Below, one piece after another: positions 33,750 through 44,632 of a stretch of 64,000 bases of DNA (positions are counted from its first letter, which is position 1; each line of letters opens with the position of its first letter). Position numbers and translations under genes: made by a program. The notes beneath the pieces were generated by a model. The model saw only the letters and a list, made by a program, of their open reading frames with translations. It did not search any database and had not been told where the DNA came from. Source of the stretch: Selaginella tamariscina (Eukaryota; Streptophyta; Lycopodiopsida; Selaginellales; Selaginellaceae). Location: contig PUQB01000159.1 in NCBI GenBank assembly GCA_003024785.1, forward strand, positions 352,001-416,000. The letters are read 5' to 3'.

Positions 33750-34560
33750 ATGGGCGGGATTAATCCCGCCCACGAATCCCTCCGACGAGGAACGGTCGGC
33801 GGGATTAATCCGCCGCCGACTCAACCCCTTCGGAGAGAGTCGGCGGGATTAATCCCGCCTTGGACTCCCTCCGACAAGGAAGAGCCGGCGGGATTAATCC
33901 CGGCCTCTTCCTCCTCGGGGGAGTCCGGCGGGATTAATCCCGCCGACTCCTCCGACGAGGAAGAGTCCGGCGGGATTAATCCCGCCGACTCCTCTCGGGG
34001 GGAGTCCGGCGGGATTAATCCCGCCGCGACAGGAGGGAGTCCGGCGGGATTAATCCCGCCGACTCATCCTCGCCGGAGAGAGTCGGCGGGATTAATCCCG
34101 CCGGACTCCCCCGAGGAGGAAGAGGCGGCGGGATTAATCCCGCCGGCTCTTCCTTGTCGGAGGGAGTCCAAGGCGGGATTAATCCCGCCCACAATTCTTA
34201 CGACGGGGAATGGGTGGCGGGATTAAACCCGCACATAACTCTCTCCAAAACTATGATTTCAAAGAGATCTCGGGATAAATCCTGTCCCCAAATCTTTAAA
34301 ACAGGGAAGTGGTGGCGAGATTAATCCCGCCACCCCTTCCCTGCCTCCTAAAATGGTTGGCGGGATTAATCCCGCCGACAACTCTTTCTAATAAATTCTG
34401 GTAACTCTTCATCAGTTGAGAAGGTTATCGACGGGATTAATCCCGCCACTCTTTTTCAGTGGCGGAGAAGCATTGCCCGGGAGATGGTGGCGGGATTAAT
34501 CCCGCCACTCTTCAAAGAGGCAAAAAGAAATGGCCGGATTAATCCCGCCGCCCGGTTAAC
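33750..34560. repeat. Palindrome array 1 (about 18 copies)
   Basis: The unit core is the perfect 18-bp palindrome GGCGGGATTAATCCCGCC, repeated with few changes at intervals of about 39-45 bp (starts near 33753, 33798, 33842, 33887, 33927, 33969, 34008, 34043, 34085, then more widely to 34531). The spacers in the first half are themselves near-palindromes of the type GACTCCTCC-GAC-GAGGAAGAGTC. The array lies immediately upstream of the leftward gene. Copies toward the right are more degenerate. Confidence 0.95.
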
Positions 34561-36720
34561 CTAGAATATTAAGTTAAAAGGATATTTAAACGGATAAATC
34601 CCTAACGGAATATATTATAATCCTAATGCATTCTAAACCCCTAAATTGTAATTTTAAGAGAGAATGTAAGAGAGTGAATCTTTAATAAGTTTTTTAAATT
34701 TGTTTATAATACTTACTTGTAAACAGCACTGAAGGCGCCGTGCTTTCCTATAAAGAATAGCACCCAATTTAATCTCGCCCTGAGATGATCACTATGAAGA
34801 AAAAAGAAGATCTAAAGAGTGAAAAATACAGAAATGAAGAAACCCTTGCCGGAGAAAGAACCAGATCTGAATTTGAGTGGGAAATTAAATGCATTTTCAA
34901 ATTTACATGTCAGACCGACAATACATATGTCAGAAATTCAAATTTTTTAAAAAGAACAGAAAATAAAATTTAAGATGAGTTGACACAAATATCCGACACT
35001 CTGACATATATACTCTCCAGTTCCAATGAGTATTTTAAAATTGCATTTAATGTTATTCAAGTGATTCAAGCTGTTTAATATTACGAAATTTTAGACTATA
35101 TTCTACATTCTTAGTATTCAAGTATATTTATATTATATATATATATATATAATATATACTTATACAATAAATAAATTGATATATTATTATGTATCATTTA
35201 AAATATATTCATAGTCTGTTTATTATTATTATTTTCTTAATTACTCGAGTATTTAGTTTTCATTTCCTAGTATCAATGGGATATTCTTTAATATTTTATT
35301 AATATTTGAAGAATATTCTAATATTAAACCTGATTATCATAATTAAATTAGTCTTGTTCTTAATTATTGCAGTAATTATTCTACATTTGTATATATTAAT
35401 GGGATTTTCTCAATTAATTTGTTATTATTTCAAGAATATTCATGTGTTAAACCTTATTATCAATATTAAATTAATACACACTATGAACATATTTTAAATT
35501 ATACATAATAATACATCATTTTATCTAATATATAGTCATATATAGTTTTAATAATATATATTAATATCATTTCCTTAATTACTTGAGTAATTAATCTTCT
35601 TTATATTAATGGGATATTCTTTATTATTTTCTTATTATTCCAAGAATATTCCAATATTAAACATGATTATGATTAATTTAGTTAATTATTTGAGTACTTA
35701 ATTTACATTTGTATATATTAATGGGATTTTCTCAATTAATTTCTTATTATTTCAAGAATATTTCAATGTTAAACCTTTTTATCAATATTAAATTAATATA
35801 TATTATTAAAACTATATATGGCTATATATTAGATAAAATCATATATTATTATGTATAATTTAAAATATGTTCCTAGTGTGTTTATTAATATTATTTTCTT
35901 AATTATTCGATGTTTGTTTTGCACACATATATAAACACAATCATAAATTTACACACGCATTACAAGAACTTACAAAAACACATATGCACACACATGCACA
36001 ACCCTAAACCAAACTGAAGAAATAGTTGCTTCTTTATTGAAAACATCATGTTCAACGCATGTATGATATATGTACTCAATCTGTGTGACTGTATGTAACA
36101 CATTGAATTTACATGTGTAATATTTATATTAAGCTTGTTGGGAGCAAACCCTAAACCCTAAACCCTAATATGTAACACAATGAATTTACTCATGTAATAT
36201 GTATGTATGTCTGTGTGTATACACGTGTGCATGTATATATGTGTACTCTGTATGTATATATGTGTACTTTCTGTCTTCTCTCATACATACACACCATGCA
36301 TGATCCATGTTAATATGTACTGTCTCTCTTCTCTCAAACATATACACCATGCATGATCTATAATATGTACTCGGTCTCTCTAATATTATGTACTAATATG
36401 TGTGTATGTCTGTGTGTATACACGTGTGTATGTATATATTATGTGTATTAATATATGCAATGTGTATGTATGTATTGATACACATGAAACTTTAACACTC
36501 TCATGGACACACACATGTTAAATCCCTGCATGATTTATATTTTTGAGGTGTATGTGATACACCCACGCACACGCACGCGCTAATAATATAATGAAAGAAT
36601 ATTCGTTTAGGGCGAATCTATATTTTATTCTTTTTAGGGTTTAAGTATATTCTCAGAAGGAATATTCTATTAGGGTTAATATATATATTTAATTCCTTTA
36701 GGGTTTAGGTATATTCTTAG
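34561..36720. other. AT-rich spacer with a short telomere-like run
   Basis: Mostly AT-rich noncoding DNA. Near-duplicate stretches around 35,270-35,480 and 35,600-35,800 share TATTAATGGGAT(A/T)TTCT and TTATTATTTCAAGAATATT, so this is a local duplication. At 36,144-36,169 there are three CCCTAAA units. A repeated ACACCATGCATGATC block occurs near 36,290 and 36,345. No gene is seen. Confidence 0.6.
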
Positions 36721-37184
36721 GGTTTCAAGAGGCGGCGGCTGTGAAATCGGCGGCGGCGGCTGTGCACACAGGTGAGATCTGTGTGTGTGTGTGTGTGTAT
36801 GTATGTATATATGTATAGGAGTGTGCGTATTTATTTATTAGTTTTATCTCTCGCACACACACGCACACTCCTGTGTATGTATATGTGTGTGTGGGTGTGT
36901 GTTTGTTTATCTGTATGATTTTATTTGTTTCGCTCACACACGCATACACACGATATACATATACACATATATATACCTATATACTATACATACATATATT
37001 ATGTGTACCAGTATCTGTAAATTTTTTTTTATTGATCTATCTCTCCCACACACACGCACACTGCTTTACACACACACACACACAACACACACACCACACA
37101 TATATATATATATATATATATTATGTGTACCAGTATCTGTAAATTTTTTTATTGATCTATCTCTCCCACACACACGCGCACTGC

Positions 37185-37220
<36 letters not shown>

Positions 37221-38020
37221 ATATATATATATATTATGTGTACCATATCTGTAAATTTTTTTTATTGATCTATCTCTCCCACACACACGCGCACTGCTTT
37301 ACACACACACACACACATATATATAATATATATATATATATATTAATCAATGCATATTAACAAATAGTATACAACACTAGTTTATATATATCTATATATT
37401 CATATGGGTTATATATCTATATACACACTATATATATGTGTGTGTTTATCTGTATAATTTATTTATTTATTAGTTTTATCTCTCGCACACACACGCACAC
37501 TCCTGTGTATGTATATGTGTGTGTGTGTGTGTTTTGTTTATCTGTATGATTTTATTTGTTTCGCTCACACACGCATACACACAATATACATATACACATA
37601 TATATATACCTATATACATATACATACATACACATAGTTTATATATATGCTTATATATTCACAGACTCTCTCTCTTTTCTTAGATTATATATCTATACAC
37701 ACATATATATGTGTGTGTTTATCTGTAATTTTATTTATTTATTAGTTTTATCTTTCGCCACACACGCACATCCTGTGTATATATATGTGTGTGTGTGTGT
37801 TGTTTATCTGTATGATTTTATTTGTTTCGCTCACACGCATACACACGATATACATATACACACATATATATACCTATGTACACACATATTAGGTGTACCA
37901 GTACTGTATAATTTTATTTATTTATCTATCTCTTGCACAACACGTACACTCCTATACATACATACATACATACATATATATTATTATACACACACACATA
38001 TATATGTGTGTGTGTTTTAT
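36721..38020. repeat. Higher-order microsatellite block of (CA)n, (TG)n and (TA)n
   Basis: Not a simple microsatellite. A unit with GTGTACCA(G)TATCTGTAAATTTTT, TTATTGATCTATCTCTCCCACAC and CACTGCTTTACACACA repeats three times (about 37,000, 37,121 and 37,236). A longer unit with GTTTATCTGTATGATTTTATTTG and TCGCTCACAC recurs near 36,900, 37,540 and 37,805. Open frames across it are made only of repeat-encoded His-Thr and Tyr-Ile runs and are not genes. Confidence 0.9.
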
Positions 38021-38033
38021 CTCGCTAAGCCCC

Positions 38034-39485
38034 TCGAGCGGGGATTAATCCCGCCGCTATAGGTTTATAGCCTCGGCGCGGGATTAATCCCGCCGCTATA
38101 TGGTTGGCCATGGCGGCGGGATTAATCCCGCCGCGAGGGCCCCTCACGCAGGCTATGGCGGCGGGATTAATCCCGCCGCTCACCCATGCCCTGCGCGGAA
38201 TGCGGCGGGATTTATCTCGCCGGCAATGGCCTGAAGGTTTTAATGGGCGGGATTAATCCCGCCGGATTCCGCGCAGGGCATTTACAGGGGATGGGCGGCG
38301 GGTAATCCCGCCGCCGAGGGCCATGGGCGGCGGGATTAATCCGCCGCTCTTCGGTTTGTCGTAGAGCGGCGGGATTAATTCCGCCGCCCAGGGAATTCAC
38401 GCAGGACATGAACGGCGGATTAATCGGCCCCACACTCATGCCCTTCACAGAGGGCGGCGGGATTAATCCCGCCGCTCAGGCACTTCCGCTGGATATAAGC
38501 GGCGGGATTAATCCGCCCCCACCCATCCCTGTTCAAAATGCCGTAGCCAATTATATGTGTGAGCGCATGATTACGAGAGGGCGGCGGATTAGCCTCCGAA
38601 CCTTCATTACCGGTGGCGAGATTAATCTCCGAACCTTCATTACCCCATTGGTATGTTGAATCAATCCCGACTAACTCTGTCTGAGACGGAGAAGGTTTAC
38701 AAAATACCAATGGAGGGAACTGAGAAGGGTGGTGGGATTAATTTCACCATCCCTTACATGGTGGGCGGGATTAATCCGCCGCGTACGCATGCCCTGCGCG
38801 GAATCGGGCGGGATTTATCCCGCCGCCATTGGCCTGCCTGAAGGGCCTAGGCGGCGGATTAATCCCGCAAGATTTCGACAGGGCATTGACGTTCGGCGGG
38901 ATTAATCCGCGACTAAGGCCCGAGTGAAGGGCTGGAGGCGGGATTAATCCCGCCGGACGCCAATTCCCTACTCAGAATCGGGCGGGATTAATCCCGCGCA
39001 TTGGCCTGTCTGAAGTGCCTAGGCGGCGGGATTAATCCCGCCCGATTCCGCGAAGGAAATTGGGTCGGGCGGATTAATCCCGCCACATAGGGACGAGTGA
39101 AGGCCCTGGGCGGCGGGATTAATCCCGCCGAGTCTTTAATGCCTGTTGGAGGAATGAATCCCGCCACCCTTCCTTTGTTTTCTCCATTGGTGAGTCGGAC
39201 CAATCCAAACGTTTCTATCTGAGACGTAGAAGGTTTTCAACATACCAATGGAGAGAATTGGGAAGAGTGGGGAAATTCATTTAACCATCACTTACATGGT
39301 GGGCGAGATTAATCCCGCCTCCTTTCTGGAGTCACTGAAGGGTGTGAGAAAATAAATCCTGCCCAGTTCTCTGAGACTGAGAAGGTGGCAAGATTAATTC
39401 CGCACTCCCGTTCAAGGCCTCCAGAAAGGTGCGAGATTAATCCCGCCCACTCTTTCATGAGGCATTGAGGGTGGCGAGATTAATT
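38034..39485. repeat. Palindrome array 2 (about 30 copies)
   Basis: The same 18-bp palindrome GGCGGGATTAATCCCGCC with variants such as GGCGGGATTTATCTCGCC and shortened GGCGGATTAATCC. Spacing is again about 38-47 bp (for example near 38075, 38115, 38160, 38205, 38246). The spacers here differ from array 1: they share GCCCTGCGCGGAAT, GGCCTG(CCTG)AAG and CATTCCGCG. Two gaps at about 38,640-38,720 and 39,175-39,300 carry a related block, CCATTGGT(A/G)TG ... GAGACG(G/T)AGAAGGTTT, seen twice. It ends about 340 bp upstream of the rightward gene. Confidence 0.95.
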
Positions 39486-39822
39486 TTCATGTGAATATAT
39501 ATGTGTATTAGTATATATAAGTTGCATATCTCATTTTATTTACTTTTATCATCTTATCATAATATTTCGAGTAAAAGCTAGGAATCTATGTAAACTGTCT
39601 AGAGCTCACATTTGTTGGTTCTAAAACGAAATGTTATCTTTCTTTTTGCACTAACACAAATGTGAGCTTCGGACAGTTAATTACGTCTACTTCTTCTCTG
39701 TGTATTATTTTTGTATATTCGGGTTTATACAAGTGTGTGTGCGTTTTTATATAATTTATATTTATAGTGTATTATTTTGCAGAAGGACGATTTGATCAAA
39801 CAAGGAGATCGAGTCATTTAGT
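39486..39822 (+). promoter_or_regulatory. Upstream region and probable 5' leader of the ParB-like gene
   Basis: AT-rich 340 bp between array 2 and the first plausible start. TATATTTATAGTG lies at 39,759-39,771 and a possible leader acceptor TTTTGCAG at 39,775-39,782. It also contains CTAACACAAATGTGAGCTTCGGACAG, which forms an inverted repeat with CTGTCTAGAGCTCACATTTG 50 bp earlier. Confidence 0.35.
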
Positions 39823-42800
39823 ATGGAGTCGTCATCAAATTCTGGGTAAGAATTAAAATAAAATCTGTTTACTCGGATACTTGAAACTAATCATTTTGTA
39901 TTCAGATGTGGAATTGAAGTGACATTAAAGACAAGGCAGGAGAAGAGATGGGCAGGGGGATTCTGGAATCAACTTGGCCATATTTTAAGATAAATGGGAA
40001 GCGCATTGGAGCAACCATGGCTGCTGTCAAATTAACCTCTGTCACATCTCATGGACAAGCAAAACAATTAGATTCGCTAGTCAAGCACCCGAAAGCAGGC
40101 TGCGAACCCAGATTGGACGATGCTCGACACATATGCCTTGTTCCATCCAATGTCACGTTCTCGGATCCAGAGGTCGTCAGTTACAACATTAATTCGGGTG
40201 GTTTTGTCGACTTGTGGATAATGACGTTCACGTGTTCACTAATGATGTTGACCTTGGAGTTCTTCTTCAACTCAACGAAAGCCCATCTATGGAGGGGATC
40301 CATCTGGATGTCTACTTCGAAATCTTCAGACTCATCGAGTAGGTGTATTGTCAGGAGATATTGCTTCACAATACAGAAAATCAGCAAGGAGCAATCTTCC
40401 CTCTTCACATTGAAGAAGAACACAGCGACATCATAATGGAGATTGAGAGGGTGGCTCGGTCTCAGGTTCTCTACAGATCACGTTCAATTTGCTTAGGAGC
40501 TTGGGAGCTGGAAGAGTGCCGAGAACACTAGAACAGCTGCAGTCGGGGATCACACATGTTGATTCGGATCGCAAAAGAAAATCATCAATCGTTTTGTCAG
40601 CTGCACCTGTGGCATCTCATGCTGCAATAAGTCACAAGGAAATGATGTTGGATGATAAGATTTATCCTTGTAGGGTTAAATATTGCAGCGTCAACCCAAA
40701 CTTCAATTACAGGCCACTCAACCAGGAACGTGTAGCTGAGCTCATGGAGAAGATGAAGGACGACAATTCTTATACCGTTCCACATAATGCTGTTTTGTGT
40801 CCATACTATGAAAGAAGGAAGGGTGCTGACAAAGTCTGGATCACAACACCAGAACAACTCATGAAGATTCAGACGGAGAATAAAAATCTATCAAGTACTA
40901 CATCATTAGTGGCCAGCACACAATAACGGCAGCCCAACGACTTCTCGATGAACACAACAAAGGAACGATGGCAACAAAACTTTCCGAGCATACCCGTGAG
41001 AAGCTGACAAAAAGATCGGCGTTTTTAGCTAAGCCGAATCTCACAATCGAGCAGTACCATAAGTTATCGGCGGAATGGGACGCTGCCGACACCAACCACT
41101 ACAACAGCAAAATATGGGAGAAGTTTAAACACACGCGAGCCGTGTGGGAATCTCTTCAGCGACCACAAAGAGCTACCGCAGGGAATACACAATCTGCGGA
41201 ATACCGGGTAAGCAAATTGTTTGGGCGGGATTTATCTCGCCGGTATATTAATCTGTCTTTTTCCTCAGAGAGTTGAAGAAATTGCAGCAGTTGATTTTGC
41301 CCAGGTGGGCGGGAAGGAAACATCCTTTCTGATGATGTTGATTTCTTGCCCCGAAGATAGGATCTTTGCCAAATGGTTGGGGATTATGGAATCCTTTTCA
41401 AAAGGAACACTGAAGAAGAAGCAGACAAGTGAAGGGGAGCCCTCAGAAAAGTCTGCAAAGAAACCCAGTAAGACGCCGAAGGCTAAGTCTGTTCAATCTA
41501 CAAAGGATGTAGACAACGATTTCAAGCTCACATGGTTGAAGCCTTTAAATGGAACAACGATGGAGGAGATGGAAGTCTTGGCTGATTTGGTGATCGATGG
41601 CAAACTACAAATTAATAACAGCAGCCCAACCTCTCCTTTTCATCTCAAGGCAATGGAGTTGAAGACGGTCAGGCATTTCAAGGAGTGGTTGGGAATACAC
41701 TGCCACAAACTGGGTTGGACCTCGACTTCAACATATGAAGAGGTCAGCAAATATTTGCATGTGACGAACGATGATATGCTTGTCGAATGGGTGAACCAAT
41801 CGGAAGATCTAGGCAAGAATCTATTGCACGCCAACGCCAAAAAGGAGAACATTGGGATGACGCCTTCTCTTATGGCAGTCCTTCAGCAGCGGAGAACCGA
41901 ATTGAACCTTATAAAGGAGGATGCTACGAATCACGACAAGCCCTACAGATGTTTGTTGTTAGATTCGGAGACTTTATGGGGTAACATCACTGCTTGTAGG
42001 AAACCGTTTCAATTGTTCGTGATGGATCGGCGGGTGTCAAAAAATCTTTCGACAGATAGGGCACTAGAGGATCTGGTGGAGAAACTTAGCCGTGCAAGCA
42101 TATACATAGAAGGTATTTATTATTGAATTCATGCTTGCGCTCTTCACTGATACCTACTTTTTCAGGTATTTATTTCTTGATTCTTGCTCATGTCACCGAT
42201 ACTTTTGCCTTCGCCTTCGCCAAGAAGAATAGACATCGTTGGACAGGATTTTATATGAACGATGCTAATCCCAAGTGCATTGATACGTTGTTCACTTGGT
42301 TGTTAGGAATGCGCCAAACAATTTCAAGCTTCCAAATGACTGGCCAGGCATCTGTTTGCACTCCAACGGCCCTGAACCTCCATCCGATACACCGATAGGT
42401 ATGAGTGACGTATTCGGCAATGTACGTTATCCAAACATTACAAGTCAAGCGGCACGGAGCATCGTCAACTTGATCAGGGGTCCTCACAGTGATGCGTGGG
42501 TTTTTGACTACTGCACTAGGGGGTCCGTCTTGAAGGAGTGTTACCTTCGGCATACATGTGTGTTTGCCGTTGAAAAGGATAAGACCATGGTTGAGGACCT
42601 GAACAAGTGGATAGATTGGGTCTCAACTGAGTACCCCAACGATCCATAAAGGCGTATTTGAGAAAGTTCCCTCCAGATAAGTGCGATAGCTCTGAAGGTG
42701 AATCTGGTTCAATCTCGGAGTCTGAGAACGAACTTCAATCAGATATTAGACCGGAAGTTATCTCGAGGAGTACAGAACATTCGCACACTCCAGGACCCAT

Positions 42801-42909
42801 GGAAACATCAATAGAAGATGCAGAAGATCTTGAACCATCTCACAAGCGGCTTAGACCTTCTTCGCCTCACTCAGAAGGTAATAGCGAAGAAGAATTGATA
42901 ATGAATTGA
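39823..42909 (+). CDS. ParB-like domain protein with degenerate DNA-methyltransferase motifs
   Basis: I do not recognise the N-terminal part (to about 40,640). A ParB/sulfiredoxin-like domain follows: F-N-Y-R-P-L-N-Q-E-R-V-A-E-L-M-E-K-M (40,702-40,755) and, after a frame change in an A5 run at 40,882-40,886, Y-Y-I-I-S-G-Q-H-T-I-T-A-A-Q-R-L (from 40,896), like the ParB G-x-H-R box. A Lys-rich linker comes next. C-terminally, L-L-L-D-S-E-T-L-W-G (near 41,955) sits where beta-class N4/N6 methyltransferases have D-P-P-Y/W, and V-F-D-Y-C-T-R-G-S (42,500) where they have F-x-G-x-G followed by an acidic V-E-K-D. The order (motif IV before I) is beta class, but both motifs are degenerate, so catalysis is doubtful. 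Introns 41208-41268 and 42113-42165 keep frame. Five or six single-base shifts and one in-frame TAG (40340) remain. It ends in an acidic tail. Confidence 0.6.
41208..41268 (+). other. 61-nt intron containing one copy of the palindrome
   Basis: GTAAGCAAATTG...TTTTTCCTCAG, phase 0, joins S-A-E-Y-R to R-V-E-E-I-A. Its centre (41,222-41,242) is GGGCGGGATTTATCTCGCCGG, a single copy of the array palindrome with two changes. Confidence 0.85.
42113..42165 (+). other. 53-nt intron in the ParB-like gene
   Basis: GTATTTATTATTG...CTACTTTTTCAG splits a Gly codon and joins Y-I-E-G to I-Y-F-L-I-L in frame. The exon sequence after it begins with GTATTTATT, the same as the intron start. Confidence 0.75.
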
Positions 42910-43364
42910 TAGAGTGATGAATAGTTGTAAATGAGTGTAACATAAGGCATTTTTGTATATTTCTTTTATATTTGTACAGAAAATAAATTCTCAAGGATTA
43001 ATGAAGCTTTTAGTTCAAACATGGGTCACACATTAACAAGGTAAATAATATACCTTGATAATTTTAAGGTCAGCTAATTATCATTTTGCAGATGTAATGA
43101 AATAATTGAGAACATGGATTTTCAGCATTGCCATGAGGTAAGAGAGGGGTTTGGCGACAATTTCTTGTGCCACATGTCAGAATGACAGAGTTCATGCAGG
43201 AAATGGATAATAATGCAGCTCAAAACATCGTTACCATGGGGGCCACTTCATTTCATCATCATTTTATTGGCTTCAGTTCCGAAATCAATTTCTTCAGCGC
43301 ATGCAATATCTGAATCTTGTAAGGATGATGTACAATTAAATGATGAAGGGATAGGCAACGAATA
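42910..43364 (+). other. Gap between the ParB-like and phosphatase genes
   Basis: Contains a likely 3' end of the ParB-like gene (ATTTTTGTATATTTCTTTTATATTTGTAC then AATAAA at about 42,983) and a candidate first exon for the phosphatase (ATG at 43,113, then H-C-H-E and the donor GTAAGAGAGG). No palindrome copy is present. Confidence 0.4.
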
Positions 43365-44350
43365 GTGGCAACGGATAAATGTGAAAGGGAGCAAACAAGT
43401 GATTTGCAAAGTATTCAAGAGGCAACGCTATCTCATGTTACTCATGGCCATATTGTGTTGTTGGATGTCAATGGTGTTCTGCTTCATCGACAAAGGCCCC
43501 AGGATAGAAAAACAGAAATCAAACAAGGAGATTTCATTCCTTGTCATGGTAAATTTCGATATGATATTATTTTTCGTCCAGGGTTGGATCGTCTCTTTCA
43601 AAAGCTTAAGGAGATGGGTGCGCTTGTGGGGATTTGGTCATGCATGCAGATTCATAACTTAACACCGCTGTTGATTTACTTAAGAAACATTGTAGTGTTG
43701 CAGAAGAGGTGATTCGTAAAGATTGGATTTTTGACCAGCGAATGTGTCATAAACCTCTCGAATTTCACAATATAAGAAAGGAAAGCAAGCCATACTTCTT
43801 CAAGAATGAAAGAATAATTGGGACTCATGGGGAGATCAGTCGCTTAAGGATAATGAAGAACGCACAGATGTTAGTAGTAGACGACTCTCCTCAGAAGGCT
43901 ATGCTCAACCAAAACATTGCTTGTATTCATCCAATCACTTTCGATCCATATTCTGATACCGATATCATGGATGAGCTAGTGAACTACTTGGATACGTGCC
44001 TCAGAAAGAAGAATCTCGAAAATTTTTGTGAGCAGTATCCACCGTATCATACATTTCCTGAAGCTTTTCTTTCTCGTGATATTGAATTTTATAAAATGAA
44101 GGATAGCAACCGGGCGCTTTATAATATTATTCTTAAGGAACGTCAGTTTTTAGATGAGCCTTTATGCAGACCTTCTCTTATCACATCTTATGTATTAACA
44201 AGGATGGCAACTCCCAATTGCATTCGTGAGAGTGTTAAGTGGTGGCAACAACATCAAGATATTGACCAAAATGATTTGATTAATCCGGAGAGTGATGATT
44301 TAGACAAAATGAAAAGATTTCTTTGTATGATAGAAAGAAAGTATTTATAA
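43365..44350 (+). CDS. FCP1-like HAD-family phosphatase (one frameshift)
   Basis: HAD phosphatases use an N-terminal Asp as nucleophile; the FCP1/SCP branch removes phosphate from proteins such as the Pol II tail. Motif I is V-L-L-D-V-N-G-V-L-L (43,455-43,484), with Asn in place of the second Asp, a form I associate with a plant FCP1-like subfamily. Motif II region is V-G-I-W-S-C-M, and the late acidic motif is L-V-V-D-D-S-P-Q-K-A (43,871-43,900). The frame changes near 43,659, where one base is missing: the new frame continues directly with N-T-A-V-D-L-L-K-K-H-C-S, so the protein is otherwise continuous, about 325 residues. The first listed start is GTG; a Met or upstream exon may lie before it (MDFQHCHE at 43,113 is followed by a GTAAGAG donor). 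It is the last gene before the right end of the element. Confidence 0.8.
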
Positions 44351-44611
44351 AAAATTAACATGTTGATAAGAAAATGATTTCATTTGTAATTATGTTTGAT
44401 AGTATTTCTTCATTATTGTAAACTATTTTTAGAATAATATGAATATTCTAAGATATTTTAGGAATATTCCTTACTAAGTAAGGTTATTGAAGGATTAATT
44501 AATTAATTAATTAATATTTAAGGCTTAATTACATATTAATTAAATGATTAATTAATAATTAAAACTTAAGTATTAATTAGTAATTTATTTTATATTCCCA
44601 TTTTCACGTAT
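44351..44611. other. AT-rich subterminal region, right side
   Basis: Very AT-rich with runs of TTAATTAATTAATTAA (about 44,495-44,515) and GAATATTC motifs near 44,440-44,470, mirroring the left subterminal region. No gene. Confidence 0.4.
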
Positions 44612-44632
44612 CATGCCCACTTTAGTTACAAC
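44612..44632 (-). repeat. Right terminal inverted repeat of the 14.65-kb element
   Basis: CATGCCCACTTTAGTTACAA plus C, reverse complement of the left repeat at 29989-30009 with one mismatch. It is followed by GTGC and then ATTCAT (44637-44642), the candidate target-site copy. Confidence 0.6.

Noticed and set aside
33750..34226. A 158-codon open frame with repeated Gly-Leu-Ile-Pro-Pro
   Set aside because: It is only the translation of the palindrome array; the repeat is palindromic DNA and similar frames open on the other strand and in array 2.
36144..36169. Telomere (CCCTAAA)n
   Set aside because: Only three units in the middle of other sequence; too short to be a telomere or a telomere-healed end.
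36873..38062. Long open frames of His-Thr and Tyr-Ile repeats
   Set aside because: Translations of (CA)n and (TA)n microsatellites with no domain or start context.
33750..39485. CRISPR-like look of the arrays (18-bp repeats at regular 38-47 bp steps)
   Set aside because: Repeats are perfect palindromes, spacers are related to one another, no cas genes, and the context is a plant-like nuclear genome.
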